A DNA stretch of 64,000 nucleotides from Mycolicibacterium iranicum (GCF_014190915.1 NZ_JACHVU010000002.1:620001-684000), one strand, 5' to 3'; positions 21,136-29,601 are shown, numbered from the stretch's first letter. Notes: generated by a model not told the origin, from the letters alone. Translations and numbers: made by a program.

Positions 21136-22611
21136 TCAGTCCTCGTCGCGGCCGACGGCGGTGTAGTTCTCCGGAGCAGGAGCCTGCAGCGGCAGGCACA
21201 CGCTGAACGTCGTGTCACCCGGCTGCGACTGCACCGACAGGTTGCCCTTGTGCTTCTCCACGACGATGCGCCACGCCAGATCCAGGCCGAGCCCGGTGCC
21301 TTCCCCGAACGGCTTCGTGGTGAAGAACGGTGTGAAGATGCGCTCGATGATGTCCTCGGCGATGCCGGGGCCGTCGTCGTTGATCTCGACCCGGATCATG
21401 TCCTCGTTCTCCCGCATCGTGCGGATCGTCAACGTGCCCTGGCCGTTCATCGCCTGGATCGCGTTGTCGATGAGGTTCGTCCACACCTGGTTGAGATCGC
21501 CCGGGTAGCAGAGCAATTCGGGCAGCGTCTTGTCCTTATCCCAGACCAGGTTCACCTTGTCCTTGCCGAGCTTGTCCCCGAAGATCGTCTTGACCGTGCT
21601 GAACAGCAGCTCGTGGATGTTGATCTTCTGGTACTCGGCGCGATCCATCTGCGAGTACTGCTTCGCGCCGGCCAGCAGCGCCGAGATGCGCTTGCTCGCC
21701 TCGGCGATCTGATTCATCAGCAGTTCGTTGTCGATGGTGTACTTCAGCCAGCCGATCGCGCCGGGCAGTGTCGCCGAGCAGTCGACGTCGTCGATCGAGG
21801 CCTCGACACGTTCGAGCCAGTCCACGTCGAGGCCGGCCTCGACGAAGGTCGGGGCGTAGTCCCAGGCCGACGAGATTCCGTGGGATTCGAGCCAGTCGCC
21901 GATCTGGTCCTCCCGGTCGGCGGTCTCCAGTGCGGTGAGCTCCTGGGCCTTCGACTTGGCCACCTGCTCGGCGACCTCGTCCTGGATGCTGATCAGCACC
22001 CGCAGCGCCTCAGGGGTGAATTTGCCGTCGGCGAGCATGGCAAGTTTGTGCCGCATCTTGCCCACGCCCTCGCGCAGGTCGGCCACGGCGCGGGCGGTAG
22101 CGCCGGCCGGGTTGTTGAGCTGGTGGGTCAGCCCCGCCGACAGCTGGCCGAGAGCCAGCAGCTTCTCCCGGGTGTCGATGATCTGACGTTGGCGCATCCC
22201 GCCGACCATGTGCCCCTCCAACAGGTGCACGGCCATCGGGAACTCCCGCTGCATGAACGACGCGAAGGCCGACGCGTCCAGCACGAAGAAGCGCGATGGG
22301 CGGGTGACCCGTACGGAGGCCTGATAGACCGGGTCCTCGCCGGGGATGTAGGCCGACCACGCGCCGCAGTACACACCGCGCTGCGAGGTCCGGTTCGTCT
22401 CGATGTCCACCCCGCCGGAGCGCTTCGACATCACCAACTCGCCGTCGATCAGCACGTAGAAGCAGGTCGCCGGATCACCCTCGGTGTGGATGGGCCCCGG
22501 CTCGAACGTGGCGATGTGCCCGTTCTCGCACAGGGTCTGCAACTGTTCGTCGTTGAGCTTCTCGAACAGGAACAGGCTGCGGAGCTCGTCGGGCAGACAC
22601 TTCTCGCCCAT
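21136..22611 (-). CDS. Histidine kinase with N-terminal CRP-fold (cNMP-binding-like) domain, copy 1
   Basis: 491 residues. Residues 10-120 form a cyclic-nucleotide-binding-like domain ([40 protein letters not shown]). HisKA follows with His163 in [11 protein letters not shown], then HATPase with [39 protein letters not shown]. No membrane segment. In the CRP-like pocket the usual G-E and R-T/S-A of cAMP binders are missing; YCGAW is found at 81-85, so the ligand may not be cAMP. ATG 22611 gives the same N terminus as the paralogue upstream. It probably phosphorylates the receiver of the fusion protein encoded first in the operon. Confidence 0.87.
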   Translation of the reverse strand: MGEKCLPDELRSLFLFEKLNDEQLQTLCENGHIATFEPGPIHTEGDPATCFYVLIDGELVMSKRSGGVDIETNRTSQRGVYCGAWSAYIPGEDPVYQASVRVTRPSRFFVLDASAFASFMQREFPMAVHLLEGHMVGGMRQRQIIDTREKLLALGQLSAGLTHQLNNPAGATARAVADLREGVGKMRHKLAMLADGKFTPEALRVLISIQDEVAEQVAKSKAQELTALETADREDQIGDWLESHGISSAWDYAPTFVEAGLDVDWLERVEASIDDVDCSATLPGAIGWLKYTIDNELLMNQIAEASKRISALLAGAKQYSQMDRAEYQKINIHELLFSTVKTIFGDKLGKDKVNLVWDKDKTLPELLCYPGDLNQVWTNLIDNAIQAMNGQGTLTIRTMRENEDMIRVEINDDGPGIAEDIIERIFTPFFTTKPFGEGTGLGLDLAWRIVVEKHKGNLSVQSQPGDTTFSVCLPLQAPAPENYTAVGRDED

Positions 22612-22624
22612 GGCTGGGTCCTTC

Positions 22625-24046
22625 CTATGCCTCGGCAGCAGGAGTGAGGGGCAGTGACGTAATGAAACGCGTATCGCCCGGGTTTGATTCCGCCCACAGA
22701 CTGCCGCGATGGCGATCCACGATGCGAGCGGCGATGTCCAGGCCCAGACCGGTGCCCTCACCGAACGGCTTGGTGGTGAAGAACGGGTCGAAGATGCGGG
22801 CCAGGAGATCGTCGGGGATCCCCGCGCCGGAGTCGCACACCTCGACGCGGACCATGTCCTGTTCGCGGCGGGTGCGCAGGGCCAGCACCCCGGGTGCGTC
22901 GCCGAGCGCATCCAGTGCGTTCGCGATCAGATGCGTCCACACCTGGTTCAACTCGGCCGGATAGCAGGGCAGCGCGGGCAGCGCCGGATCGAAGTCGCGG
23001 ACCACCTCGACGCCGTCGAGACGGTGCGAGAACATCGCCAGCGTCGCCTCCAGCAGTTCGTGGACGTCGGAGGTGTCCCACGGCGCGCGGTCGAGCTGGG
23101 TGTACTGCTTGGCCTGGCCGACGAGGGTGTTGATGCGCCGGGTCGCATCGGTGATCTCGGTCAGCAGCAGCTCGGTCTCGGCGGTGCCGGCCAGCCAGCG
23201 GATGACGGGGGTGAGCCGGTTGGGGGTGGCGCAGCACGGCGAGGCCGAGATGCGTTCCATCCAGTCGATGTCGAGGCCGGCCTCGGCGAAGGTGGCCGCG
23301 TGCTCCCACGCGTCGGCCACACCGCGGTCCTCCAGCCACTGGCCCAGCGCCTCTTCTAGATCGGACTTCTGCACCGAGGTCAGATCGCTCGGCTTGCCCG
23401 CGAGTTCGGCGACACGATCCTGCAGTTCGACCAGGGATGTCATCGCCTCGGCGGACAGCGCCGCCTCGGGGACCTCGGCGCGGCGGTGGCGCAGACCGGC
23501 GATCTGCGTGCGCAGCCCGTTGGCCGCGCGCACCGCGGCCGCGGCCGGGTTGTTCAGCTCGTGGGTCAGCCCGGCCGTCAGCTGGCCCAGCTGGACGAGC
23601 CGGTCGTGCGGGCCGAGGATGCGGCGCTGGTGGAACCGGCCGTGGGAGTGCCCCACCAGCAGATGGGTCGCCATCGGGAACTCCCGGACGAGGAAGTTGC
23701 CCAGCACGGTCGCGTCGAGGATCAGCAGCCGGGACGGCCGGGTCAGCGTCGCGGTGTTCTCGTAGGTGGTCTCCTCGTCGAGCAGGAACGCCGACCACGC
23801 ACCGCAATACGACCCCGGCGTGGACGCCCGCCAGATGTCGATGTCGCGGGCGCCGGATCGCTTCGACAACGCGATCTCGCCGTCGAGCAGCACGTAGAAG
23901 GACGCCGCGGGCTCACCTTCGCGGCACAGCTGCCCGGCCGGGAACGTCTCGACGCGGCCGTTGGTGCACAGCGACATCAGCTGGGCATCGGTGAGCCCCT
24001 CGAAGAGGAACAGGTCGCGAAGCTCGTCGATGTTGCACGTGGTCAT
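22625..24046 (-). CDS. Histidine kinase with N-terminal CRP-fold (cNMP-binding-like) domain, copy 2
   Basis: 473 residues, colinear with the following paralogue: CRP-like domain 8-118 ([40 protein letters not shown]), HisKA with His162 in [11 protein letters not shown], HATPase with [37 protein letters not shown] and [19 protein letters not shown]. As in copy 1 the cyclic-nucleotide signature is replaced by YCGAW (80-84). The H-box HELNNP is the classical form, so kinase activity is expected. It starts 10 bases after the fusion protein's stop and ends 13 bases before copy 1. Confidence 0.87.
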   Translation of the reverse strand: MTTCNIDELRDLFLFEGLTDAQLMSLCTNGRVETFPAGQLCREGEPAASFYVLLDGEIALSKRSGARDIDIWRASTPGSYCGAWSAFLLDEETTYENTATLTRPSRLLILDATVLGNFLVREFPMATHLLVGHSHGRFHQRRILGPHDRLVQLGQLTAGLTHELNNPAAAAVRAANGLRTQIAGLRHRRAEVPEAALSAEAMTSLVELQDRVAELAGKPSDLTSVQKSDLEEALGQWLEDRGVADAWEHAATFAEAGLDIDWMERISASPCCATPNRLTPVIRWLAGTAETELLLTEITDATRRINTLVGQAKQYTQLDRAPWDTSDVHELLEATLAMFSHRLDGVEVVRDFDPALPALPCYPAELNQVWTHLIANALDALGDAPGVLALRTRREQDMVRVEVCDSGAGIPDDLLARIFDPFFTTKPFGEGTGLGLDIAARIVDRHRGSLWAESNPGDTRFITSLPLTPAAEA

Positions 24047-24056
24047 GCGGGACGGC

Positions 24057-25724
24057 TTACGTCTCGGCCAGATACCGGTGCACGAGCATCACCGCCATGG
24101 AGCCCTCGCCGACGGCGGCCGCCACCCGCTTGGCGGACTCCGCCCGGACGTCGCCGGCGACGAACACGCCCGGCACGCTCGACTCCAGGTGGTGCGGCGG
24201 GCGTTCCAGCGTCCAGCCGCTCACGTCGCGCAGATCGGGCCCGGACAGGATGAAGCCGTGGTCGTCGCGCACGACCACGCCGTCGAGCCAGTCCGTGCGG
24301 GGCTCGGCGCCGATGAAGATGAACATCCGCCCGCACTTGTGCTCTTCGCGCTCACCGGTCTGGGTGTTCTCCAGGCAGATGCCCTCGAGGTGGCCGTCGC
24401 CCTTGACCGCGTGCACGACGGTGTTCGGCATCTCCCGGATGTTGTCCTGCGCCCGGATCTGCTGAATCAGGTAGTGCGACATGGAATCTTCGAGCGTGCG
24501 CCGGATGACGATGTTCACCGTCTTGGCGGTGCGGGCCAGGAACATCGCGGCCTGCCCGGCCGAGTTGGCGCCTCCGATGACGAAGACCTCGTCGTCGTCG
24601 CATTCGGCCGCCACCGACGCCGTCGCGCCGTAGTACACGCCCGCACCGGTCAGTCCGTCGCACCCGTCGGCGGCCAGCTGCCGGTACTCGACGCCCATCG
24701 CCAGGATGACCGCACGGGTGCCGATCGTGCGGCCGTCCGAGAGATGGATGGTGCGCGCGTTGCCGTCGACCTCCAGCTTGGTCACCTCGGCGGCGGTGAT
24801 CAGCTCGGCCTCGAACTTCTCGGCCTGGCGCCGTGCGCGTTCGGCCAGCTGCGCGCCGGACAGGCCGTCGGGGAAACCGAGGTAGTTCTCGATGCGTGAG
24901 CTCTGCCCGGCCTGCCCGCCGGTCGCGGTGCGCTCGATGAGGACGGTCTTGAGGCCCTCCGAGGCGCCGTACACCGCGGCGGCCAGGCCCGCGGGCCCGC
25001 CACCGATGACGACCAGATCGTAGAAGTCGCCCGACGGTGTGGTCGTCAGGCCCAGCGTCGCGGCCAGCTCGGCGTCGCTCGGGTCGACCAGCGTCTCGCC
25101 CTGTTCGGTGATGACCACCGGCAGCGTCAGACCGTCCTGGCCCGCAGCCTCCAACAGTGCGGCGCCCTTGGGTTCGTCGGACCGGAACCACGTGTAGTAC
25201 AGGCGGTTTCGGGCCAGGAACTCTCGCACCTCCGAGGAGCGTGCGCTCCACGGGTGGCCGATGATCTTCGTGTGCGGAATGGCCCGGTCGCCGGTGGACC
25301 GCCACGCATCGATCAGGGCGTCGATCACCGGGTAGAGCTTCTCCTCCGGCGGATCCCACGGCTTGAGCAGGTAGTGGTCGAGGTCGACGACGTTGATCGC
25401 GTCGATGGCGGCGTGGGTGTCGGCGTAGGCGGTCAGCAGCACGCGGCGGGCCATCGGGAAGATGTCCATCGCGGCTTCCAGGAACTCGATGCCACTCATC
25501 TGCGGCATCCGGTAGTCGGCGACGAAGACCGCCACCGTCTCCCCGCGCAGCTTCAGTTCGTTCAGCGTCTCCAGCGCATCGGGTCCCGACTCCGCACGCA
25601 CGATGCGGAACTTCTCGCCGTAGTGCCGACGGAGGTCGCGCGCCACGGCACGCGACACCGCGGGATCGTCGTCGACGGTCAGGATCACGGGTTTTCGGGG
25701 CTGGTGCTCAGGTCCAGTCATCAC
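24057..25724 (-). CDS. Receiver / glutaredoxin-like / thioredoxin-reductase-like fusion protein
   Basis: 555 residues, three parts. Receiver 12-125 with acidic triad D18-D20, phospho-acceptor Asp70 (VADYRMP) and Lys121, so phosphorylation is feasible. A thioredoxin/glutaredoxin-like stretch at about 150-225 in which the C-P-x-C position reads GHPWSARS, without cysteine. A TrxR/AhpF-like flavoprotein domain (about 235-555) with FAD motif VVIGGGPAGLAAAVYG, NAD(P)-type motif VFVIGGANSAGQAAMF and C-terminal VPGVFVAGDVR, but GVYYGATASVAAEC where the CxxC should be. It is often named a fused response regulator/thioredoxin-disulfide reductase, but disulfide chemistry looks impossible. GTG 25724 or ATG 25721 may start it. 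First gene of the DosR-box operon. Confidence 0.87.
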   Translation of the reverse strand: MMTGPEHQPRKPVILTVDDDPAVSRAVARDLRRHYGEKFRIVRAESGPDALETLNELKLRGETVAVFVADYRMPQMSGIEFLEAAMDIFPMARRVLLTAYADTHAAIDAINVVDLDHYLLKPWDPPEEKLYPVIDALIDAWRSTGDRAIPHTKIIGHPWSARSSEVREFLARNRLYYTWFRSDEPKGAALLEAAGQDGLTLPVVITEQGETLVDPSDAELAATLGLTTTPSGDFYDLVVIGGGPAGLAAAVYGASEGLKTVLIERTATGGQAGQSSRIENYLGFPDGLSGAQLAERARRQAEKFEAELITAAEVTKLEVDGNARTIHLSDGRTIGTRAVILAMGVEYRQLAADGCDGLTGAGVYYGATASVAAECDDDEVFVIGGANSAGQAAMFLARTAKTVNIVIRRTLEDSMSHYLIQQIRAQDNIREMPNTVVHAVKGDGHLEGICLENTQTGEREEHKCGRMFIFIGAEPRTDWLDGVVVRDDHGFILSGPDLRDVSGWTLERPPHHLESSVPGVFVAGDVRAESAKRVAAAVGEGSMAVMLVHRYLAET

Positions 25725-25768
25725 GATAAGTATGCGCCCGTTGTCCAGCCGAAATCGGGGTGGCGACG

Positions 25769-25790
25769 TTCAGGGACTTTGGTCCCTATT
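25769..25790 (-). promoter_or_regulatory. DosR (DevR) box candidate upstream of the receiver/TrxR-like operon
   Basis: The core GGGACTTTGGTCCC (25773-25786) matches the DosR 14-base core GGGACTWWAGTCCC at all positions but one. Its centre is about 55 bases upstream of the start codon at 25724. The only gene it can serve is the minus-strand operon 25724-19393, because the other side faces the 3' end of the stress-protein gene. An AT-rich ATACTTAT at 25726-25733 could be the -10 element, which would make the transcript nearly leaderless. A DosR protein is not encoded in this window. Confidence 0.7.
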
Positions 25791-25827
25791 GCGCTGCCGG
25801 GCGTGCCGATAACGTCGTGGCTGACGG

Positions 25828-25900
25828 ATTGATGGCCGCGCCGGTAGTACCGGGGAGGTCGGGGAGATTCGGGGGGACCAGTGCCGGCGCGGCCATCAAT
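25828..25900 (-). terminator. Large inverted repeat at the 3' end of the universal stress protein gene
   Basis: Arms ATTGATGGCCGCGCCGG (25828-25844) and CCGGCGCGGCCATCAAT (25884-25900) are perfectly complementary over 17 bp, with a 39-base loop. The right arm overlaps the stop codon of the stress-protein gene. No U-tract follows. It probably ends the NfeD-flotillin-USP transcript and insulates it from the DosR-box promoter. Confidence 0.55.
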
Positions 25901-26762
25901 TCCGCTGCGGAGGCACCACGATGACGGGCGCGCCGGCGGCCTGGACGACCGCATTCGCGACCGAACCGAGCAACGCGCCCGCGAGGGCGCCGTATCCACG
26001 GCTGCCGACGACCAGCAACTGCGCCGTCGCTGACTTCTCCACGAGCCGGTCGGCAGGCTGATCGACGACCACGACCCGTTCGACGCCCACATCCGGGAAG
26101 CGCCTCTGCCACCCGGCCAACTGACGCGCGACCTCGTCCTCGACGTCGCCGCGGATCGACTCCCACTCGAAGCCGGGCATCTCGAAAGCCCCCGGCGACC
26201 ACCACGCATGCAGAGCCGTGAGGCCCACTCCGCGCCGCGCCGCCTCCTGGAACGCGAGCTCGGTGGCCCGGGCGCCGTTCTCGGAGCCGTCGAAGCCCAG
26301 CAGCACGGGTGCGGCCGGGTCGGCCGGGGCGCCGGCCTCCCGGACGACCGCGACGGGGCAGTGCGCCCGCTGGACGACCCCCGCGCTGGTGGAGCCGAGA
26401 ACGCGGGCCGCGACCGCACCGCGTCCCCGGGAGCCGACGACCACCAGCTCGGCCGTGCGCGATGCCTCCACCAGGGCCTGGGCGGGCGCCGTGACGGCGA
26501 GCTCGGTCGCCACCGCCACCCGGCCGCCGGTCATTCGGTCCACGGCCCCGGCGGCCTCGGTCAACAGGTCTCGGCCGGTCTGCTGCTGCCAGTCCAGGTA
26601 GCCCACGGGCACCGGGGCGACCGGCCACGGACCCGCGGGCGGCGCCGTGGCGTACAAGGCGGTCAGCGGCGCGCCACGCAGGTCGGCCGCTGCGGCGGCC
26701 CACTGCAACGCGGCGTGCGCGGCCGGCGAATCATCAACGCCGACAACGACTCTGCCGGTCAC
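25896..26762 (-). CDS. Universal stress protein with two UspA domains
   Basis: 288 residues made of two tandem UspA domains (about 1-147 and 155-288). Each begins with a hydrophobic strand and acidic residue (VVVGVDDSPAAHAALQWA; PVLLGFDGSENGARATEL) and ends with the ATP-binding G-x(2)-G-x(9)-G motif (VVGSRGRGAVAARVLGSTSA; VVGSRGYGALAGALLGSVAN). Both nucleotide-binding loops look intact. Two-domain Usp proteins are numerous in mycobacteria, many under DosR control, although no DosR box stands directly before this gene. Its ATG overlaps the flotillin stop by four bases, so it is the third gene of the NfeD-flotillin-USP operon. Confidence 0.93.
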   Translation of the reverse strand: MTGRVVVGVDDSPAAHAALQWAAAAADLRGAPLTALYATAPPAGPWPVAPVPVGYLDWQQQTGRDLLTEAAGAVDRMTGGRVAVATELAVTAPAQALVEASRTAELVVVGSRGRGAVAARVLGSTSAGVVQRAHCPVAVVREAGAPADPAAPVLLGFDGSENGARATELAFQEAARRGVGLTALHAWWSPGAFEMPGFEWESIRGDVEDEVARQLAGWQRRFPDVGVERVVVVDQPADRLVEKSATAQLLVVGSRGYGALAGALLGSVANAVVQAAGAPVIVVPPQRN

Positions 26763-28183
26763 TGCGGAACAGCCGTGCCGTCGACCTGGTGGGTGGCGGG
26801 GGCCGGCTCGGGGGAGCGGTTCAGCATGGCCGCCAGGTCGATGCCCGAGGACTTCAGCGACTCGACGATCTTGGCGACCGCCAGCGGGCTGACGCCGAGC
26901 AGCCCGCCGACGGCGTCCTGGGCGTCGGAGGCGCCGCCGATGATCGACAGCCGCTCGATCTCCGCGAGCGGCATGGCCGCCGCCTCGGTGGCCTTGACGA
27001 CCGACTGCAACACATCGGGCAGGGTCTGGAGCCGGGCGGCCTCCGGCGAATAGGTGTTCAGCGCCGCGGCGATCTCCCTCTTACCCGCCGCCTCGGCGAC
27101 CAGCCTGGCCTTGATGCCGTCGGCCTCGGCCTGCCGTTCGACGCGCAGGGCGTCCGCGGCAGCCTTGCGCGCATCGGCCTCGGCCTGCCCGGCGAGGATG
27201 GTGGCCTGCCGCTGACCTTCGGCGCGGGCGATGTCGGCCTGGCGCTGTGCCTCGGCGGGGGCGATCACGTCGGCCTGCAGCGCGGCCTGCGACTGCTCGG
27301 CGCGGCGCTGCTCGACCTCGATACGGGCCTGCACCCGGGCGGCCTCGGCCTGTTCGATCGCGATGCCGACGTCCTTCTGCGCACGCGCGTTGGCCAGCGG
27401 CCCGGCCTGGTCGGCCTGGGCGTTCTCGGCCTCGGTCTGCGCTCTCAGCCGGGCCAGCTCCACGTCGCGCTTCTGATTGGCGGCCGCGATCGCGGTGTCG
27501 GCCTCGGCCTGGGCGACCGAGCCGGCCTGGCGGGCCTTGGCCGACTGGATCTGCGAATCGCGTTCGGCTTCGGCGGTGCCGACCGCGGCATCACGCTTGA
27601 CCTCGGCGATCCGGCGCTGGCCGAGCGACTCCAGGTATCCGTTGCGGTCGGAGATGCCCGCGATCTTGAGCACGTCGACCTCCATGCCGATGCGGGCCAG
27701 GTCGCCGCCGGCCTCGTCGACCACGCTGCGGGCCAGGGTGTCGCGGTTGGAGTTGAGGTCCTCCACCGTCATCGTCGCGGTGATGCCGCGCAGGCTGCCC
27801 GCGAGGATCTCGTTGATCTGACGCTGCAGTTCGTTCAGGTCGGAGGTCAGGAAGCGCTGCACCGCGGTCTGGACCGCCTCGTCGGCCGAACCGATCCGCA
27901 CGAGCCCGACGGCCTCGACGTTGACCGGGACGCCGTTGTTGGACAGCGCGTTCTGCAGGTTGATGCTGACGTTGAACGGTTCCAGGCTCATGATGTCGAC
28001 GCGTTCGATACCCGGCACTCGGAACCGTGCGCCGCCGCGCACCACTTTGGGCTGGCCGCGGCCGGTGAACACCGCGACCTCGTTGGGTGGCACCTTGATG
28101 TAGTTCTTCACGTAGACCAGCGGCAGTGCCACGAACAGCAGCAGCGCGGCCACGACGATGACGATGATCAGCATCAGGGACAT
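26759..28183 (-). CDS. Flotillin-like SPFH-domain membrane protein
   Basis: 474 residues. One N-terminal transmembrane segment (about 3-27), SPFH/band-7 domain (about 28-200; VPPNEVAVFTGRGQPKVVRG, RIGMEVDVLKIAGISD), then a long Ala/Glu/Gln-rich coiled coil (about 200-400) and the flotillin C terminus LQTLPDVLQSVVKATEAAAM. Flotillins organise ordered membrane microdomains. It follows the NfeD-like gene by three bases, the conserved bacterial NfeD-flotillin pairing, and overlaps the stress-protein gene. The C-terminal region LLGVSPLAVAKIVESLKSSG may mediate oligomerisation. Confidence 0.92.
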   Translation of the reverse strand: MSLMLIIVIVVAALLLFVALPLVYVKNYIKVPPNEVAVFTGRGQPKVVRGGARFRVPGIERVDIMSLEPFNVSINLQNALSNNGVPVNVEAVGLVRIGSADEAVQTAVQRFLTSDLNELQRQINEILAGSLRGITATMTVEDLNSNRDTLARSVVDEAGGDLARIGMEVDVLKIAGISDRNGYLESLGQRRIAEVKRDAAVGTAEAERDSQIQSAKARQAGSVAQAEADTAIAAANQKRDVELARLRAQTEAENAQADQAGPLANARAQKDVGIAIEQAEAARVQARIEVEQRRAEQSQAALQADVIAPAEAQRQADIARAEGQRQATILAGQAEADARKAAADALRVERQAEADGIKARLVAEAAGKREIAAALNTYSPEAARLQTLPDVLQSVVKATEAAAMPLAEIERLSIIGGASDAQDAVGGLLGVSPLAVAKIVESLKSSGIDLAAMLNRSPEPAPATHQVDGTAVPQ

Positions 28184-28186
28184 CGG

Positions 28187-28717
28187 TCAGTTCCTCTCGG
28201 AGGTGGGGAGTTCGGGGTCGGCGCCGGGGATCGTCACCACGTGGACGTAGTCGGCGTCGACATCGGCGATGTAGACGGGCGTGGACTTGGGCAGGGTGTC
28301 CGGCTCCGCGGTGATCGCCCGGGCGCGGACGCGGTTGCCGTCGGTGTCGACGAACGCGACCTCACCCCAGCCGTCGGTCGGGACGGCCAGCGTGACCGTG
28401 CCGAGCAGGCCGATGTAGGACGCCCGGCCCCGCTGCGAGTTCGACTGTTGACGGCGCAGGAACGGCAGCAGCAGGCCCTGCAGTGCCCCGACGACGACCA
28501 GACCGACCACGACCGCCACGACGGCCGAGGCGACCGTGCCCGCGCCGAGCCACGTGGCGACCAACCCACCGGTGCCCGCGCCGAGGACGCCGGCCGACAG
28601 GCTGGTCAGGCTCAGGAAGGGCAGTCCGTCGTGACCCAGCTCGACGTCGGTCAGCAGCAGGGCGGCCAGTACGGCGACGCCGCCGACGGCGAAGGCGGCG
28701 AGGTAGGCAGCCGTCAC
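28187..28717 (-). CDS. NfeD-like membrane protein, flotillin partner
   Basis: 176 residues: hydrophobic segments at about 3-25, 35-55 and 58-85, then a soluble OB-fold domain (about 95-165) with SYIGLLGTVTLAVPTDGWGE and VAFVDTDGNRVRARA. This is the short NfeD form without the ClpP-like protease domain. The direct neighbour is the flotillin gene, three bases downstream. The GTG start (28717-28715) lies inside the first unit of a 26-bp tandem repeat, and the minus-strand sequence before it is pyrimidine-rich with no ribosome binding site, so the start is uncertain. Confidence 0.8.
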   Translation of the reverse strand: MTAAYLAAFAVGGVAVLAALLLTDVELGHDGLPFLSLTSLSAGVLGAGTGGLVATWLGAGTVASAVVAVVVGLVVVGALQGLLLPFLRRQQSNSQRGRASYIGLLGTVTLAVPTDGWGEVAFVDTDGNRVRARAITAEPDTLPKSTPVYIADVDADYVHVVTIPGADPELPTSERN

Positions 28718-28816
28718 GAGAGTGCGAATCGGGAAGAGGTCACGGGAGTGCGAATCGGGAAGAGGTCACGGGAGTGCGAATCGGCAGGAGGTCACGGGAA
28801 TGCGAGCGGGGAGGAG
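28713..28816. repeat. 26-bp tandem repeat, four copies, upstream of infA and over the NfeD-like start
   Basis: Four consecutive units at 28713-28738, 28739-28764, 28765-28790 and 28791-28816, each built on GTCACGGGAGTGCGAATCGG followed by GAAGAG or a close variant. The first two differ by one base; the fourth is the most diverged. A partial fifth unit starts at 28817. An inverted partial copy (CGCACTCGCGAGGTGAC, 28833-28849) can pair with the units to form hairpins. It is not CRISPR: there are no spacers. Confidence 0.9.
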
Positions 28817-29058
28817 GTCACGAGTCGATCTTCGCACTCGCGAGGTGACCCTGTTCGCGCAGATTTTGGGCATGGGCTGCGGGCGAGTAACATAGATCAA
28901 CGGTGCGGCTTCCGCGCCGACTTTTTGCGTGCCCCATCAGGAGCCTTCTGTCGAGAGGGAATTCCTCAGATCCGGCCCACGTTCTCAAGTCGGATCGAAG
29001 GCTGTCCCGAGCAGGCCAGCAGGTTGGTACGAAACGAAAGCAAGGATCGTTACAGAGT
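28718..29058. other. 341-base intergenic region between the NfeD-like gene and infA
   Basis: It contains the 26-bp tandem repeats and their inverted partial copy on the left, a candidate infA promoter in the middle (28866-28893), and about 165 bases of transcribed leader before infA. The leader has no convincing open frame or strong hairpin. GAAACGAAAGCAAGG at 29030-29044 is purine-rich and may include the infA ribosome binding site. Confidence 0.7.
28866..28893 (+). promoter_or_regulatory. Candidate SigA promoter of the infA ribosomal-protein operon
   Basis: TTGGGC (28866-28871) and TAACAT (28888-28893) are separated by 16 bases and resemble the -35 and -10 boxes of the mycobacterial housekeeping sigma factor. 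Transcription from about 28900 would leave a leader of about 160 bases before infA. No other element in the gap fits as well. Confidence 0.5.
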
Positions 29059-29280
29059 ATGGCCAAAAAAGACGGTGCCATAGAGGTCGAGGGGCGTGTC
29101 GTCGAACCCCTGCCCAATGCGATGTTCCGCATTGAGCTGGAGAACGGACACAAGGTCCTCGCCCACATCAGCGGCAAGATGCGGCAGCACTACATCCGCA
29201 TCCTCCCCGAGGACCGCGTCGTGGTGGAGCTTTCCCCCTACGACCTGTCCCGTGGCCGCATCGTCTACCGCTACAAGTAG
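29059..29280 (+). CDS. infA: Translation initiation factor IF-1
   Basis: 73 residues, the invariant length. It is an OB-fold protein that binds the A site of the 30S subunit during initiation. The sequence [20 protein letters not shown] through RGRIVYRYK is nearly identical across actinobacteria. ATG 29059 is the correct start although the open frame continues upstream to 28903. It begins the infA-rpmJ-rpsM-rpsK-rpsD-rpoA-rplQ-truA run. Confidence 0.98.
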
Positions 29281-29334
29281 CGGCGCAGTACCCGAACAAC
29301 CCGAACAATTCCGAGAAGAAGGATCGACACAGCC

Positions 29335-29448
29335 GTGAAGGTGAACCCGAGCGTCAAGCCGATCTGCGACAAGTGCAGGGTGATCCGCCGGCATGGGCGG
29401 GTCATGGTGATCTGCTCCGATCCCCGCCACAAGCAGCGGCAGGGCTAG
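29335..29448 (+). CDS. rpmJ: 50S ribosomal protein L36
   Basis: 37 residues starting [20 protein letters not shown] from GTG 29335. It has the zinc-ribbon ligands C-x2-C (CDKC), a later Cys in [10 protein letters not shown] and a His, so it is the zinc-binding C+ form; mycobacteria also have a C- paralogue used under zinc limitation. GAAGAAGGA lies upstream as ribosome binding site. The 153 bases to rpsM contain a GC-rich hairpin-prone stretch (about 29518-29556) and no other gene. Confidence 0.97.
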
Positions 29449-29601
29449 CAGCACAGCCGCAGTACCCACAACTGAATGATGACCTCCCAGCACCACTGAG
29501 CGGGTACGCCGCTCGAAACGCCCGGCACGGAGGCCGGGCCCCGGCAAGAGCCCGGGAACGGACTGGGATCAGACCTCCGCAGAACACAAGGAATGGCACA
29601 T

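Noticed and set aside
25871..25887. GGGGGGACCAGTGCCGG as a second DosR box
   Set aside because: The right half does not match GTCCC and the site is inside the large inverted repeat downstream of the stress-protein gene, not upstream of any gene.
28713..28849. Possible CRISPR array
   Set aside because: The units are directly adjacent without spacers and no cas genes are present; it is a simple tandem repeat with an inverted partial copy.
26789..29083. A 764-codon open frame on the plus strand opposite the flotillin gene and running through the 26-bp repeats
   Set aside because: Antisense shadow of a coiled-coil gene with strong codon bias; no start signal and no family resemblance.
29449..29601. 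A small gene or riboswitch between rpmJ and rpsM
   Set aside because: The 153 bases are GC-rich with a possible hairpin near 29518-29556 but no conserved open frame or known riboswitch core; treated as untranslated leader.
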